DNA from: Pannonibacter anstelovis
Lineage (GTDB): Bacteria; Pseudomonadota; Alphaproteobacteria; Rhizobiales; Stappiaceae
Assembly (NCBI RefSeq): GCF_036881715.1
Contig: NZ_JBAKBF010000002.1
Coordinates: 1 to 64,000, forward strand
DNA: 64,000 bases
Direction: 5' to 3'
The notes under the pieces were generated by a model, which was not told the DNA's origin, did not search any database, and saw only the letters and a program-made list of their open reading frames with translations. This document shows positions 42,262 to 51,242 of this stretch, piece after piece (position 1 is the first letter of the stretch; each line of letters opens with the position of its first letter). A program made the position numbers and the translations under genes.

Positions 42262-44019
42262 TCACTCGCCCATGGCGGTGCCCTCGCGGCGCGGGTCAGC
42301 GCTGCCGGCAAGTCCATCGGGTGTGAACTCGATTACGTGCAGGCCCGAGTTCATGTCGCTGAGCTTCACCTCATAGCCCATTGCCTTCAGTGGCTCAGCG
42401 AACTGCTCTGCGGATGTTCCCGCTTCCAGGTCATAGGTGCCGAAGCGGTTGATCAGATGCGGCTGGGCGACGATCTGCTCCACCGGCATCTGCCAGTCGA
42501 TATAGGCAATCAGCGCCTGCGCCACATAGCCGATGATCTGGCTGCCGCCGGGCGAGCCAATGGCCAGCAGCGGCTTGCCATCCTTCATCACGATGGTGGG
42601 TGACATGGAGGAACGGGGACGCTTGCCCGGTTCCACCCGGTTGGCCACAGGCAGGCTGCCGTCATGGGTCTTGAAGGAGAAGTCGGTCAGCTCGTTGTTG
42701 AGCAAGAAGCCGCCCGTCATCAACCGCGAGCCAAAGCCGCTCTCGATGGTCGTTGTCATCGAAACTGTGTTGCCATCCTTGTCGGTGATGACGAAATGGC
42801 TGGTCGAAGGCATGTCCAGAGCTTCGCCAATGCCATAGTTGAAGGCGTGGTCCCACTCCGGCTCGCCGGGTTTGACGGCATCGGCCGGTAGCGCCTTTCC
42901 GTCATCCAGCAGGGCTGCGCGCTTGGCGAGATAGTCCTTGGAGATCAGCCCCTTGATGGGCGCGGGCACGAAATCGGGATCGGCGAGATAACGCTCCCGG
43001 TCCGCAAAGGCGAGGCGCTGCGCATCGCCGATCACGCGCCAGCTCTCCGGGTTCTGCGGCCCTAGCGCCCGAAGGTCGAAATTCTCCGCGATACCGAGAA
43101 TCTGGCTGACAGCCACGGCACCTGAGGAGGGAGGCCCCATGCCGCAGACATCCAGCGCCCGGTAGCTGAAGCAGACCGGAGCACGTTCCTTGATGCGGTA
43201 ATTGGCAAGATCAGTCAGCGAGAGGACGCCGGGATTGCCTTCAGCCCCGCGCACGGTCTGCACGATCCCCTCGGCGATGGGGCCATTGTAGAAGGCATCC
43301 GCACCGCCGCTGGCGATGGCCTTCAGCGTTTCGGCATAGGCGGGGTTCTTCAGGATGGCGCCCACCTGCAGCGGAGCGCCGGACGCATCGAAGAAATAGG
43401 TGCGGGCTGCTTCATTGGTCTTCAGCCGGTCGCCATCGGCTGCAATCAGCGCGGCAAGGCGCGGCGACACGGCAAAGCCCTCTGCGGCCAGCTTTTCGGC
43501 CGGCTTGAACAGGCTCGCCCACTCCATGCGTCCATATTTGCGGTGTACGTCCTCCATCAGCCGCACTGTGCCCGGTGTGCCGACAGAGCGGCCGCCGATC
43601 ACGGCTGCCATGAATTTCAGAGGCTGTCCCTCTGCATCAAGGAACAGCTTTGGCGTGGCGTCAGCCGGTGCCGTCTCACGTCCGTCAAAGGTCGTGAGGG
43701 TTCCCGTTGCCGCATCGAAATAGACCAGGAAAGCGCCACCACCCAGGCCAGAGCTTTGCGGCTCAACAAGACCCAGCACTGTCTGAACGGCGACCATGGC
43801 GTCGATGGCGCTTCCACCAGCGGCCAGCACGTCCCGGCCTGCCTGCACGGCCAGAGGGTTGGCGGCGGCCACCATGAATTGCTTTGCTTCGGCGCGGGCT
43901 GCAGCTGCCGTTCCCGTCGCCCGTTCCGGCGCAACCGTATCGGATGCCTGCTGTGCGTGACCTGATGCTGTGCCAAGCAGAAGTGCCAGCGTCAGACTGG
44001 CAAGGAGTTTTGATCGCAT
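42262..44019 (-). CDS. ggt: Gamma-glutamyltransferase (gamma-glutamyltranspeptidase)
   Basis: A 585-residue periplasmic Ntn hydrolase that cleaves gamma-glutamyl bonds, for instance in glutathione. The signal peptide is about 1-22 (ending GHAQ). Autocleavage is expected before Thr406 in STSHFVITD, giving a large and a small subunit. Substrate-site motifs GLGGGAFLV, GPPSSGAV and GSPGGSQIIGY are present. Glutathione turnover is the default role. It lies outside the polyamine operons and is probably unrelated to them. Confidence 0.94.
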   Translation of the reverse strand: MRSKLLASLTLALLLGTASGHAQQASDTVAPERATGTAAAARAEAKQFMVAAANPLAVQAGRDVLAAGGSAIDAMVAVQTVLGLVEPQSSGLGGGAFLVYFDAATGTLTTFDGRETAPADATPKLFLDAEGQPLKFMAAVIGGRSVGTPGTVRLMEDVHRKYGRMEWASLFKPAEKLAAEGFAVSPRLAALIAADGDRLKTNEAARTYFFDASGAPLQVGAILKNPAYAETLKAIASGGADAFYNGPIAEGIVQTVRGAEGNPGVLSLTDLANYRIKERAPVCFSYRALDVCGMGPPSSGAVAVSQILGIAENFDLRALGPQNPESWRVIGDAQRLAFADRERYLADPDFVPAPIKGLISKDYLAKRAALLDDGKALPADAVKPGEPEWDHAFNYGIGEALDMPSTSHFVITDKDGNTVSMTTTIESGFGSRLMTGGFLLNNELTDFSFKTHDGSLPVANRVEPGKRPRSSMSPTIVMKDGKPLLAIGSPGGSQIIGYVAQALIAYIDWQMPVEQIVAQPHLINRFGTYDLEAGTSAEQFAEPLKAMGYEVKLSDMNSGLHVIEFTPDGLAGSADPRREGTAMGE

Positions 44020-44380
44020 GGGCCTGATCTTTCCCTCTGTGGTGAAACTTCAACCTAGAGGGCTGAAGTGGAGGGGACAAGAGCAAGGACGCCCGCTATC
44101 CGTGTGTTCGCTTATCTGTGTCATTTTGGGGCGTGTGATAAGTATTTTTGTCAGTTCCGCCGCAACGCGTTAACGCAGGTCGATGGCGCGTGGCCGCAGT
44201 TTTAGCGCTGCGGGAGCAGGCAGGCTTTGCTTTTGGCGGTATTTGCTTAGGTGAATAAGGAAGTATCATGGTTTCCCGCCAATCCGCATTTTTCTCCAGG
44301 CCGTCAATCGCAATGATAACTTTTCATGAGATCATGCAATTTGTGGCGTTGGGTGATGCGACGGGATTGGCCGGGGAACG
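44020..44380. other. Divergent region between ggt and the GGDEF-EAL gene, with a short upstream frame
   Basis: A 361-base gap. CTTATC and GATAAG (44111-44142) can pair and are followed by TATTTTTG. An ATG at 44268 has a good ribosome site (AAGGAAGTATC) and opens a 71-codon frame that overlaps the start of the downstream gene in another frame. This could be a leader peptide, but the product has no recognisable features. Promoters were not identified. Confidence 0.4.
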
Positions 44381-46561
44381 ATGGCACTCGCACTGGGCAA
44401 GGCGTGGAAGCGGCGAACGGGCCAGCGGTTTGGGCTGCGAATGCGGTTTACGCTATTCGTGGTTTTGCTGTTTTCGTGCCTGACCGCCATCACGTTGGTG
44501 ACAGCCAGCGTCCTTGACTATCAGGATGAGCAGTCCAAGTCTGTCGCCCACGTGCATTCGATTGGGGCCACTGTCAGCCGGCTCGCAGTGCCACAGCTGG
44601 CCAATCACCATTATCTCATCCTCTCCCAGGAGCTTGAAAGCATCGCGGCCAGCGGTCTCGTGCAGCGGGCCTATGTCTGGGATCCGCGCCGGACGATCCT
44701 CGTCGATTCTGATCCGAAGACCGGAATTTTCGAGCAGCAAGAGATCGATCCGCTGCTGCTGGCTGCCTACTCCAGCCAGGAAGACCAGACGAATGTCGAG
44801 GCAGGGCACATTTCGGTTGCCATGCCGGTCTGGTCCGCCGAAGGCACCACAGTCGCGGGGGCCGTTCTGGTCTCGGCGGAACGGACGGCGATCACCAGTC
44901 AATTACACAGCATCTGGCTGCGCAATGCCATTGTCTCTGCCTGCCTTCTTGCGATTGCCGTTCCAGTGCTGCTGCATTTCGGCAATGGTTTCCTGAAGCC
45001 AATCAAGCGCCTTACTGCAATTGCCCATCAGGTGAGTGCTGGCGAATTTGATGTGAAGTTTCCGGTCGAGCGGACCGATGAAATCGGTGTGCTCGCACGC
45101 GCTTACAGGGACATGGTGGGTGAGATCAGCTCCAACATGGAGCAAATCAACAAGCTGGCCTTTACCGATTCTGTGACGGGACTGCCGAACCGGGAAGCTT
45201 TCCGGCAGCATTTCGCCCGTTACATGCGGCAGGCCGATGGCAGCCCGCGGCCGCTGACTGTGATGTTCATCGATCTTGACCGGTTCAAACGCATCAATGA
45301 CAGCTACGGTCATGAATGCGGCGATATTCTCCTGCGTGAAGTGGCCTCCCGCTTTGAAGCGGTTCTGCAGACCTTTGGACGTTCCGAGACCGGGTTTACC
45401 GCCGGTTACGGCATGCAGATCCGCTATCTGGCGCGGCTGGGCGGCGATGAATTTGCGCTGATCTATCCCGCAGGGGAGGACAGGCGTGACGAGATTCTGG
45501 CGCTGGCAGGTGAAATCCTGAAGGCCGTAGAAGAACCTTGCGATGTCAACGGGCTGCAACTGTCCATCGGAGCGAGCATCGGGATAGCCAACTTCCCGTC
45601 CAACGGGCGTGATTTCAGCGCAATTCTCAAGAATGCTGACATTGCCATGTACGCTGCCAAGAACGCAGGGGGGAGCAGCTGTTTCACCTTTGGCCAGATC
45701 GCTGCAGATGTGAAAGCGCAGGAACGGCTCGCTCTGGAAGCCGAATTGCCAATGGCGCTGGCAGCTGGCCAGATTACCGTGTTCTTCCAGCCGAAGGTCT
45801 CTGCGGCGACCGGCGAGGTGACGGGTGCGGAAGCTCTTGCGCGCTGGAACCACCCGGAGCGCGGGCTGCTGACACCGGCAGCCTTCATCGCCATTGCCGA
45901 GGAAACCGGATTGATCCTGCGCCTTGGCGACAGGGTACTTGAGCTGGCTTGCCGTCAGGGGCGGGAGTGGATTGATCAGGGAAAAGGGTTGTCCCTGGCG
46001 GTCAATGTCTCCATGCGCCAGCTGGAATGGCCTGAGTTCCCCTCACGTGTGCTGGAGATTCTGGACCGGACAGGCTTCCCGGCCTCTCTTCTGGAACTGG
46101 AGGTCACGGAGAGTGTCGCCATGGCCGATCCGGACCGGGTGCGCAGCGCGACAGAGCGCTTGCGCCTTGCCGGGATCCGCTTTGCCATTGACGACTTTGG
46201 CACCGGTTATTCCAGCCTTGCCCATCTTCAGCGGATGCACTTTGACACCTTCAAGATCGACCGCTCCTTTGTGGCCGGGCTTGGCGAGGACAAGAGCAAC
46301 CGCGCCATTGTCCAGACTATTTTGGCCATGGCACAAAGCCTGGACTATGACGTTGTGGCAGAGGGGGTAGAGACCGAATTCCAGCTCGATTTCCTGCGCC
46401 TGTCCGGCTGCAAGACCGTGCAGGGCTATCTGCTCGGCAAGCCTATGGCAGCGGACACCTTCATCAAATGGCGGGCTGGGCACGAAGGGGAGAGCTCCAT
46501 GACTTCGTGCTCCAATGTGCCGGTAGAGAACGCGGGCGGTGTAGCAACTCACGCTGCCTGA
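44381..46561 (+). CDS. Membrane-anchored GGDEF-EAL c-di-GMP enzyme with HAMP
   Basis: A 726-residue inner-membrane signalling protein: helix 1 (about 20-42), a periplasmic sensor (about 45-180), helix 2, HAMP (about 205-255), GGDEF and EAL domains. Both catalytic motifs look intact: LGGDEF with FIDLDRFKRIND, and EALAR with DDFGTGYSS and DVVAEGVE. The product could therefore make or degrade cyclic di-GMP. The RxxD inhibitory site before GGDEF is absent (RYLA). The sensed signal is unknown. It converges on the iron transporter genes. Confidence 0.93.
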   Translation: MALALGKAWKRRTGQRFGLRMRFTLFVVLLFSCLTAITLVTASVLDYQDEQSKSVAHVHSIGATVSRLAVPQLANHHYLILSQELESIAASGLVQRAYVWDPRRTILVDSDPKTGIFEQQEIDPLLLAAYSSQEDQTNVEAGHISVAMPVWSAEGTTVAGAVLVSAERTAITSQLHSIWLRNAIVSACLLAIAVPVLLHFGNGFLKPIKRLTAIAHQVSAGEFDVKFPVERTDEIGVLARAYRDMVGEISSNMEQINKLAFTDSVTGLPNREAFRQHFARYMRQADGSPRPLTVMFIDLDRFKRINDSYGHECGDILLREVASRFEAVLQTFGRSETGFTAGYGMQIRYLARLGGDEFALIYPAGEDRRDEILALAGEILKAVEEPCDVNGLQLSIGASIGIANFPSNGRDFSAILKNADIAMYAAKNAGGSSCFTFGQIAADVKAQERLALEAELPMALAAGQITVFFQPKVSAATGEVTGAEALARWNHPERGLLTPAAFIAIAEETGLILRLGDRVLELACRQGREWIDQGKGLSLAVNVSMRQLEWPEFPSRVLEILDRTGFPASLLELEVTESVAMADPDRVRSATERLRLAGIRFAIDDFGTGYSSLAHLQRMHFDTFKIDRSFVAGLGEDKSNRAIVQTILAMAQSLDYDVVAEGVETEFQLDFLRLSGCKTVQGYLLGKPMAADTFIKWRAGHEGESSMTSCSNVPVENAGGVATHAA

Positions 46562-46589
46562 CAGATATGTCTCTTCTTGCGCCGGCTCA

Positions 46590-48266
46590 TCAAGACGTGG
46601 CCGCAAGCCCCCGCTTGCTGATACTCTGCCGGAAGCTGCGCGCACTGGTGCTGGCCAGCAGGATCACCGGAACAAGTCCTGTCACGACGATCGCCAGAGC
46701 CGGGAGGGCTGCTTCCTCAAAGGCCTCGCGCGATGCCGCTTCGTAGACGCTCGTCGCCAGGGTGTTGAAGTTAAACGGACGCAGCAGGATCGTTGCGGGC
46801 AGTTCCTTCATGCAGTCAACAAACGTAATGAGCAGCGCCGACAGCAGCACGGGGCGCAGGAGAGGCATGTGTACCTCACCCAGAATGCGCGTTGAACCGC
46901 GGCCCAGCGTGCGTGCAGCCATGTCGAGGTTTGGCGAAATCTTGCCGAAACCGCCTTCCACCTGTCCATGCGCCACTGCAAGGAAACGGCAGAGATAGGC
47001 ATAGACAAGCGCGGTTCCGGACCCGATCAGCAGGAGGCCGGTGCCGAAGCCGAACATCTGTTTCATCATCGCGTCGATGGTATTGTCGAGGCTGGCGAGC
47101 GGAATGAGAATGCCGACGGCAAGCACGGTGCCCGGCACCGCATAACCGATCGAAGCGATGCGGCCGCTCATGTACAGCAGCTTCGACTTGTGCAGTCTGG
47201 CTGCATAGACAAGCGTGATGGCAAGGCCGGTGATGAGACTGGAGGCGATGAGTGCCATCACCACGCTGTTGCGCACCGCCAGCAGGAAGGCTGGATCCTG
47301 TACCTGCTCAAGACGGCGGAACGCCTGTCCGGCCAGCATGCTCGCCGGAACGATGAAGCCGAGTACCACGGGAAGGGCGCAGACGGAGATGGCCAGCAGC
47401 GCCCGCAGGCCCGTGAGCTGGTACCGCGCCGGGGCGTGGTGCTTGCCGCGGCTGCTGTCAAAGCGCAGATGCCGCCGGGCGCGGCGCTCAAGCGCCAGCA
47501 GGGCCACGACGATGATCAGCATGGCGCACGCAAGCTGCGCGGCCCCGGCAAGGTTCGACCGGTTCAGCCAGGTGTCATAGATCGAGAAGGTGAGCGTCCG
47601 GACACCGAAGAAGGTTACGGCGCCGATGTCGTTGAGGCACTCCATCAGGGCAAGGGCGATGCCGGCGGCAATGGCCGGGCGTGACAACGGCAGGGCTACG
47701 CGCAGGAAAAGCCGCAAGGGGCCAGCCCCCAGCGTGCGCCCTACGTCCAGCGCACTGGCGGACTGAAGCAGGAAGCTCGCACGGGCAGAGAGATAGACAT
47801 AAGGGTAGAGCACGGCGCTCATCACGAAGATGGCGCCGCCCAGCGAGCGGACCTCGGGGAACCAGTAGTCCCGTGCCGTGCGGAAGCCGAAGATGGCCCT
47901 GACCGTGCTCTGTACCGGGCCGGAATAGGCCATCACGTCCACGTAGGCGAAGGCGATGATATAGGTCGGCACTGCTAGCGGGATCAGCAGCGCCCAGTCA
48001 AACAGGCGCCGCCCGGGAAAGCGGCACATGGTGACAAGCCATGCGGTGACGACGCCTGTCACGCCGGTAAGGATGCCAACACCCAACAGCAGCAGGGCGG
48101 TTGTCTGCAGGGCGCGCGGCAGGACAGTGGAGATCAGATGACCCCAGTTGCCACTGGAGGACTCCAGCGCCATCAGGAACAGCGCAGCAACAGGCATGAG
48201 GATCAGGACAGCGGAAAGAACGGCTGAAATCAGCCAGATCCGGTCTTTTCTGGGGGCTGCGTTCAT
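46590..48266 (-). CDS. fbpB: Ferric-iron ABC transporter, fused permease
   Basis: A 558-residue inner-membrane protein with about 12 helices made of two permease halves, as in FbpB/SfuB. Each half has an EAA-type coupling loop (DVGRTLGAGPLRLFLRVALP and DMAARTLGRGSTRILGEVHM). It imports Fe3+ delivered by FbpA, whose gene lies 136 bases upstream. The ATPase gene (fbpC) expected in such operons is not next to it or elsewhere in the window. Start 48266 is preferred as it opens just before the first helix; the frame is open to 48431. Confidence 0.87.
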   Translation of the reverse strand: MNAAPRKDRIWLISAVLSAVLILMPVAALFLMALESSSGNWGHLISTVLPRALQTTALLLLGVGILTGVTGVVTAWLVTMCRFPGRRLFDWALLIPLAVPTYIIAFAYVDVMAYSGPVQSTVRAIFGFRTARDYWFPEVRSLGGAIFVMSAVLYPYVYLSARASFLLQSASALDVGRTLGAGPLRLFLRVALPLSRPAIAAGIALALMECLNDIGAVTFFGVRTLTFSIYDTWLNRSNLAGAAQLACAMLIIVVALLALERRARRHLRFDSSRGKHHAPARYQLTGLRALLAISVCALPVVLGFIVPASMLAGQAFRRLEQVQDPAFLLAVRNSVVMALIASSLITGLAITLVYAARLHKSKLLYMSGRIASIGYAVPGTVLAVGILIPLASLDNTIDAMMKQMFGFGTGLLLIGSGTALVYAYLCRFLAVAHGQVEGGFGKISPNLDMAARTLGRGSTRILGEVHMPLLRPVLLSALLITFVDCMKELPATILLRPFNFNTLATSVYEAASREAFEEAALPALAIVVTGLVPVILLASTSARSFRQSISKRGLAATS

Positions 48267-48349
48267 GCGCGCTCTTGTCAGGCTCTTCTGGAGGGACCGG
48301 CATCGTTCACGCCGCGTCATAGCACATGACAGGACGGAAAACGCAAGCA

Positions 48350-48377
48350 GGGTGCCGGAAATGATCTTCCGGCACCC
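48350..48377 (-). terminator. Hairpin between fbpA and fbpB
   Basis: A perfect 11-bp stem GGGTGCCGGAA/TTCCGGCACCC (48350-48360 and 48367-48377, loop ATGATC) lies in the gap after the fbpA stop. The T-run beyond it on the minus strand is weak. It probably attenuates read-through or stabilises the fbpA message, giving more binding protein than permease. Confidence 0.6.
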
Positions 48378-48402
48378 CTCTTGATCAACCCGGATCAGGC
48401 GG

Positions 48403-49455
48403 TCAGGACTGTGGGCCTTCGTCGAAGGCAACCTTGTCGACCAGTTCGCTGGCTTCCTTGCGGAACTTTGCCACGTCCGAGAGCGGCAGGCTGTCAGCCT
48501 TCAATTCGCCCCAGGACTTGACCAGGCTGGACGGCTCGACGCCCGGGGTCACCGGATACTCGAAGTTCGCCTCGGCGTAGATCTTCTGTGCCTTGCCGGT
48601 TGTCAGGAACTCGACCAGCTTGAGCGCATTGTCCTTGTTCGGCGCATGCTTGGCCATCACGACACCAGAGATGTTGACGTGTGAGCCGCGGTCGCCAGCG
48701 TTCGGGAACAGGATCTTGGCAGACGCTGCCCATTCCTTCTGTTCCGGTTCCTTCTCGTTGGTCATCATGGCACCCATGTAATAGGTGTTGCCGAGCGCCA
48801 GATCACACTCGCCATTCATGATGCCCTGAACCTGCGAGCGGTCGTTGCCGGACGGCTTGCGGGCGAGGTTGTCGCGCAGGCCAACGAGCCACTTCTCGGC
48901 CTCCTCGGAGCCCTTGTTGGCAATCATCGAGGCGACAAGGCCGATGGTGTAGACGTGCTGGCCCGAACGGGTGCAGATCTTGCCCTTCCACTTGGGATCG
49001 GCCAGTTCCTCATAGGTGATCGTGTCCTGTGCGACCCGGTCCTTCGAGGCATAAACGATACGGGCACGCGACGTCAGACCGATCCAGTGGCCTTCCGGGT
49101 CACGGAACGCAGCCGGGATGTCATTGGCAACCACTTCCGAAACGACCGGCTGGGTGATGCCCGCCTGCTTGGCGCCATCAAGGCGGCCAATGTCCACGGT
49201 CAGCAGCACATCGGCAGGGGAGTTTGCTCCCTCAGCCGCAATGCGCTCTTCCAGGCCTTCGCTGGCGAAAATGACGTTGGTCTTGATGCCGGTTTCTGCC
49301 GTAAAGGCATCGAGCAGCGGCTGAATAAGCGTGGGCTGGCGATAGGAATAGATGTTCACCTCGCCGTCCGCGACGGCAGCCGTGGAAGCGGTTGCAGCAA
49401 GAAGTGCTGCCAACAGGCTGGTGCGGGCAAGGGAGTTCATCTTCGTCAGTCTCAT
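48403..49455 (-). CDS. fbpA: Ferric-iron ABC transporter, periplasmic binding protein
   Basis: A 350-residue exported protein of the FbpA/FutA family. The signal peptide (LARTSLLAALLAATASTAAVA) is followed by EVNIYSYRQPTLIQPLLDAF. The paired tyrosines that coordinate ferric iron are in NTYYMGAM. It carries Fe3+ to FbpB. The ATG at 49455 has GGAGGATTACA upstream, so the 12 extra in-frame codons are rejected. A promoter and an Irr-like box lie upstream. Confidence 0.92.
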   Translation of the reverse strand: MRLTKMNSLARTSLLAALLAATASTAAVADGEVNIYSYRQPTLIQPLLDAFTAETGIKTNVIFASEGLEERIAAEGANSPADVLLTVDIGRLDGAKQAGITQPVVSEVVANDIPAAFRDPEGHWIGLTSRARIVYASKDRVAQDTITYEELADPKWKGKICTRSGQHVYTIGLVASMIANKGSEEAEKWLVGLRDNLARKPSGNDRSQVQGIMNGECDLALGNTYYMGAMMTNEKEPEQKEWAASAKILFPNAGDRGSHVNISGVVMAKHAPNKDNALKLVEFLTTGKAQKIYAEANFEYPVTPGVEPSSLVKSWGELKADSLPLSDVAKFRKEASELVDKVAFDEGPQS

Positions 49456-49524
49456 TGTAATCCTCCGGTCTGCAGAAATTATATTCCGCATAACTTGCCT
49501 CAGGCGGCCACCCGAGGCGCGCGA

Positions 49525-49553
49525 AATATGAGTTTCAAATTCCGGTATGTCAA
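49525..49553 (-). promoter_or_regulatory. Probable fbpA promoter
   Basis: On the minus strand TTGACA (49553-49548), a 17-base spacer and CATATT (49530-49525) form a good sigma-70-type promoter. It lies 70-98 bases upstream of the fbpA start. Confidence 0.65.
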
Positions 49554-49574
49554 CAAGTCTGTTAAATCAACAGG

Positions 49575-49590
49575 TTGGAATGATTCTAAA
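49575..49590 (-). promoter_or_regulatory. Irr-like iron-control element upstream of fbpA
   Basis: On the minus strand, TTTAGAATCATTCCAA is an imperfect palindrome (TTAGAA, 3 bases, TTCCAA). It resembles the iron control element recognised by Irr in rhizobia (TTTAGAA-N3-TTCTAAA type, from memory). It lies 22 bases upstream of the -35 of the fbpA promoter, a position suited to activation under iron limitation. The match is by eye only. Confidence 0.4.
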
Positions 49591-49831
49591 AGTGGGTGCT
49601 GCAACTCCCCTTTTCTGCGCGGCATGCTGGCAGCCTTGGCGGCATGCCTGTCTTGCGATTGCTGGGCCGGTACTGGTGCAGCCGCCTTGACGGCTCTGTA
49701 AACCGCAGAAAATGCTGATGCCTCAGCGATATGCGCTGCCGCGGACCATGCGTTGCAATGAGGGCTTTTGCCCCGCATGGGCATCCGTCTCAGACCCGCT
49801 GAATCAGGTGCACAGAACGGATCACGAAGCC

Positions 49832-49871
49832 GTGATAAAAGGAAAGCCCCGGATGCGGTGCATCCGGGGCT
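49832..49871 (-). terminator. Terminator of phasin gene 1
   Basis: A perfect 12-bp stem AGCCCCGGATGC/GCATCCGGGGCT (49845-49856 and 49860-49871) is followed on the minus strand by TTTCCTTTTATC. It lies about 50 bases after the phasin stop. Confidence 0.85.
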
Positions 49872-49918
49872 CGCGTTCAGCGGGGCCAGAAAGGCGCTCG
49901 CCCAATTGCAAGGCTGCC

Positions 49919-50443
49919 TCAGGCTGCCTTGAGGTCCTTGAAGGACTTCTCGACAGCTTCCTTGACCGGAGCGGTGACGTCGGTGGTCAGCTTGGTCGCG
50001 AACTCCTGCATGTCCTTGGCCTGTGCGCTCAGCGTGTCGAACTGCTGGCGGGCGAAGGTGGACTGCAGCTCGATGGCTTCAGCAACGGTCTTCACCGACA
50101 TCAGGTCCTTGATGAAGGAGAAGGTCGCGTCGGTGTTGGTCTTGGCAGCGTCGAGAGCCTTCATGTTGAACTCGACAACGCCCTGACGGGAGGTTTCGAA
50201 GGTGTCTTCGAGCAGGTCGGTCGCCTCTTCGGCGGCGGACTTCACCTTGGTGTAGGCGTCGCGAGCCTGTTCGATACCTTTTTCGGTCATTTCACGGACC
50301 ATGGCGGGAACTTCGATCTTGGGCATGGCAAAAGCCTCGAATTCAGCAAAGGGGGAAGCGGCGGTGGCCGGCTTGGTGGTCTTGGTGGCACGCGCCTTCG
50401 GCGCAGCCTTGGCCGGGGTCTCCGGCGTCATCATCTCGCTCAT
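49919..50443 (-). CDS. Phasin (polyhydroxyalkanoate granule-associated protein), copy 1
   Basis: A 174-residue protein of the phasin family: an Ala/Lys/Thr/Pro-rich N-terminus (about 5-30), then a long amphipathic helical region (FAMPKIEVPAMVREMTEKG, ELQSTFARQQFDTLSAQAKD). Phasins coat polyhydroxybutyrate granules and set their number and size. GCAGGAG precedes the ATG. A TGCACTGCACA motif lies upstream, shared with the second phasin gene. Lys/Ala/Pro-rich N-termini occur in phasins that also contact DNA, but that is speculative here. Confidence 0.9.
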   Translation of the reverse strand: MSEMMTPETPAKAAPKARATKTTKPATAASPFAEFEAFAMPKIEVPAMVREMTEKGIEQARDAYTKVKSAAEEATDLLEDTFETSRQGVVEFNMKALDAAKTNTDATFSFIKDLMSVKTVAEAIELQSTFARQQFDTLSAQAKDMQEFATKLTTDVTAPVKEAVEKSFKDLKAA

Positions 50444-50754
50444 GTGTCATCTCCTGCTTGGGCCGGAGTCGATCACGTGACAATCGCACCCGGCATGAGG
50501 GCGGCAGACCCGTATGGCCCCGTCCTCGTCATCCGCATGCTTAATATAGGTGAAGTTTTGCTGCATTGCAATATTATTTTGCACTGCACAAAAATCTGTA
50601 AGCCAAGGCGTCTCCTGCATCGCGGCAAGAGCTGGCATGGGATCTTTGTTTATCGGGCACCCGGCAAGAGCCAAAGAGTTCCGCAGCGGGAGCGCCCGGG
50701 CCTTCAGCCCTGAAACCGGATGGCCTCGTAATGAAAGGCGCGGGCGGTGCGCCG
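50444..50754. other. Control region of phasin gene 1
   Basis: A 311-base gap. It includes an AT-rich patch (about 50560-50600) with two TGC-rich motifs, listed separately, where the phasin 1 promoter should lie. No gene or other structure was recognised in the rest. Confidence 0.55.
50559..50590 (-). promoter_or_regulatory. PhaR-like operator upstream of phasin gene 1
   Basis: Two TGC-rich elements, TTGCTGCATTGCAAT and TTTTGCACTGCACAAAA, are separated by an AT-rich spacer. PhaR, the repressor of phasin genes, binds TGC-rich repeats in several alpha- and betaproteobacteria. TGCACTGCACA (50580-50590) recurs exactly upstream of the second phasin gene. Binding is inferred. Confidence 0.5.
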
Positions 50755-51138
50755 TTACTCCTTCACGGCCTTGGCTGCGTCCTGAGCGGCGCGGGTCGCG
50801 GTGTCGCTGAGGTCGCGTGCCTGCTCTCCGAGCTGTTCCATCTGGCGGCGCACATAATCCTGTTGCAGCTTCATCATTTCTTCCACGTCCTTGGCCCGCA
50901 CCATCTGCTGGGCGAAGCGGAAGGCCGCATCCACATGCTCTTCGGCGTAGCTGAGGGTCTTGCGGTTGAGGTCCGATGCGCCGGACTGCACCACTGTGGC
51001 AGAGCCTTCGACATTCGAAACCGTCTTGTGGGTCAGGGAGATGAAGTCGTCAAAGGCCTTGCGGGCCTGATCGACGCTCTTCTCGGCGAAGTCGCGCATC
51101 TGATCGGGAATCTCGAACGTGTTCTTGTCCGCAGCCAT
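50755..51138 (-). CDS. Phasin, copy 2
   Basis: A 127-residue phasin lacking the basic Ala-rich N-terminal extension of copy 1. The core (IPDQMRDFAEKSVDQARKAF, KTLSYAEEHVDAAFRFAQQM, LQQDYVRRQMEQLGEQARDL) is entirely helical and amphipathic. It should coat polyhydroxybutyrate granules. It lies upstream of copy 1 on the same strand, 311 bases apart, with its own TGCACTGCACA motif 94 bases before the start. Confidence 0.9.
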   Translation of the reverse strand: MAADKNTFEIPDQMRDFAEKSVDQARKAFDDFISLTHKTVSNVEGSATVVQSGASDLNRKTLSYAEEHVDAAFRFAQQMVRAKDVEEMMKLQQDYVRRQMEQLGEQARDLSDTATRAAQDAAKAVKE

Positions 51139-51231
51139 GTGGTATCACTCCCCTGTGTTTCACTCGGCGGGGCGCAAGTGCCTGATGCCGCAGTGCCGCA
51201 ACTTTGTGAGAGATGCGGCCCGTTTTCCATC

Positions 51232-51242
51232 TGCACTGCACA
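51232..51242 (-). promoter_or_regulatory. PhaR-like motif upstream of phasin gene 2
   Basis: TGCACTGCACA, identical over 11 bases to 50580-50590, lies 94 bases before the phasin 2 start. Two exact copies upstream of two phasin genes suggest a shared regulator. Confidence 0.5.
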
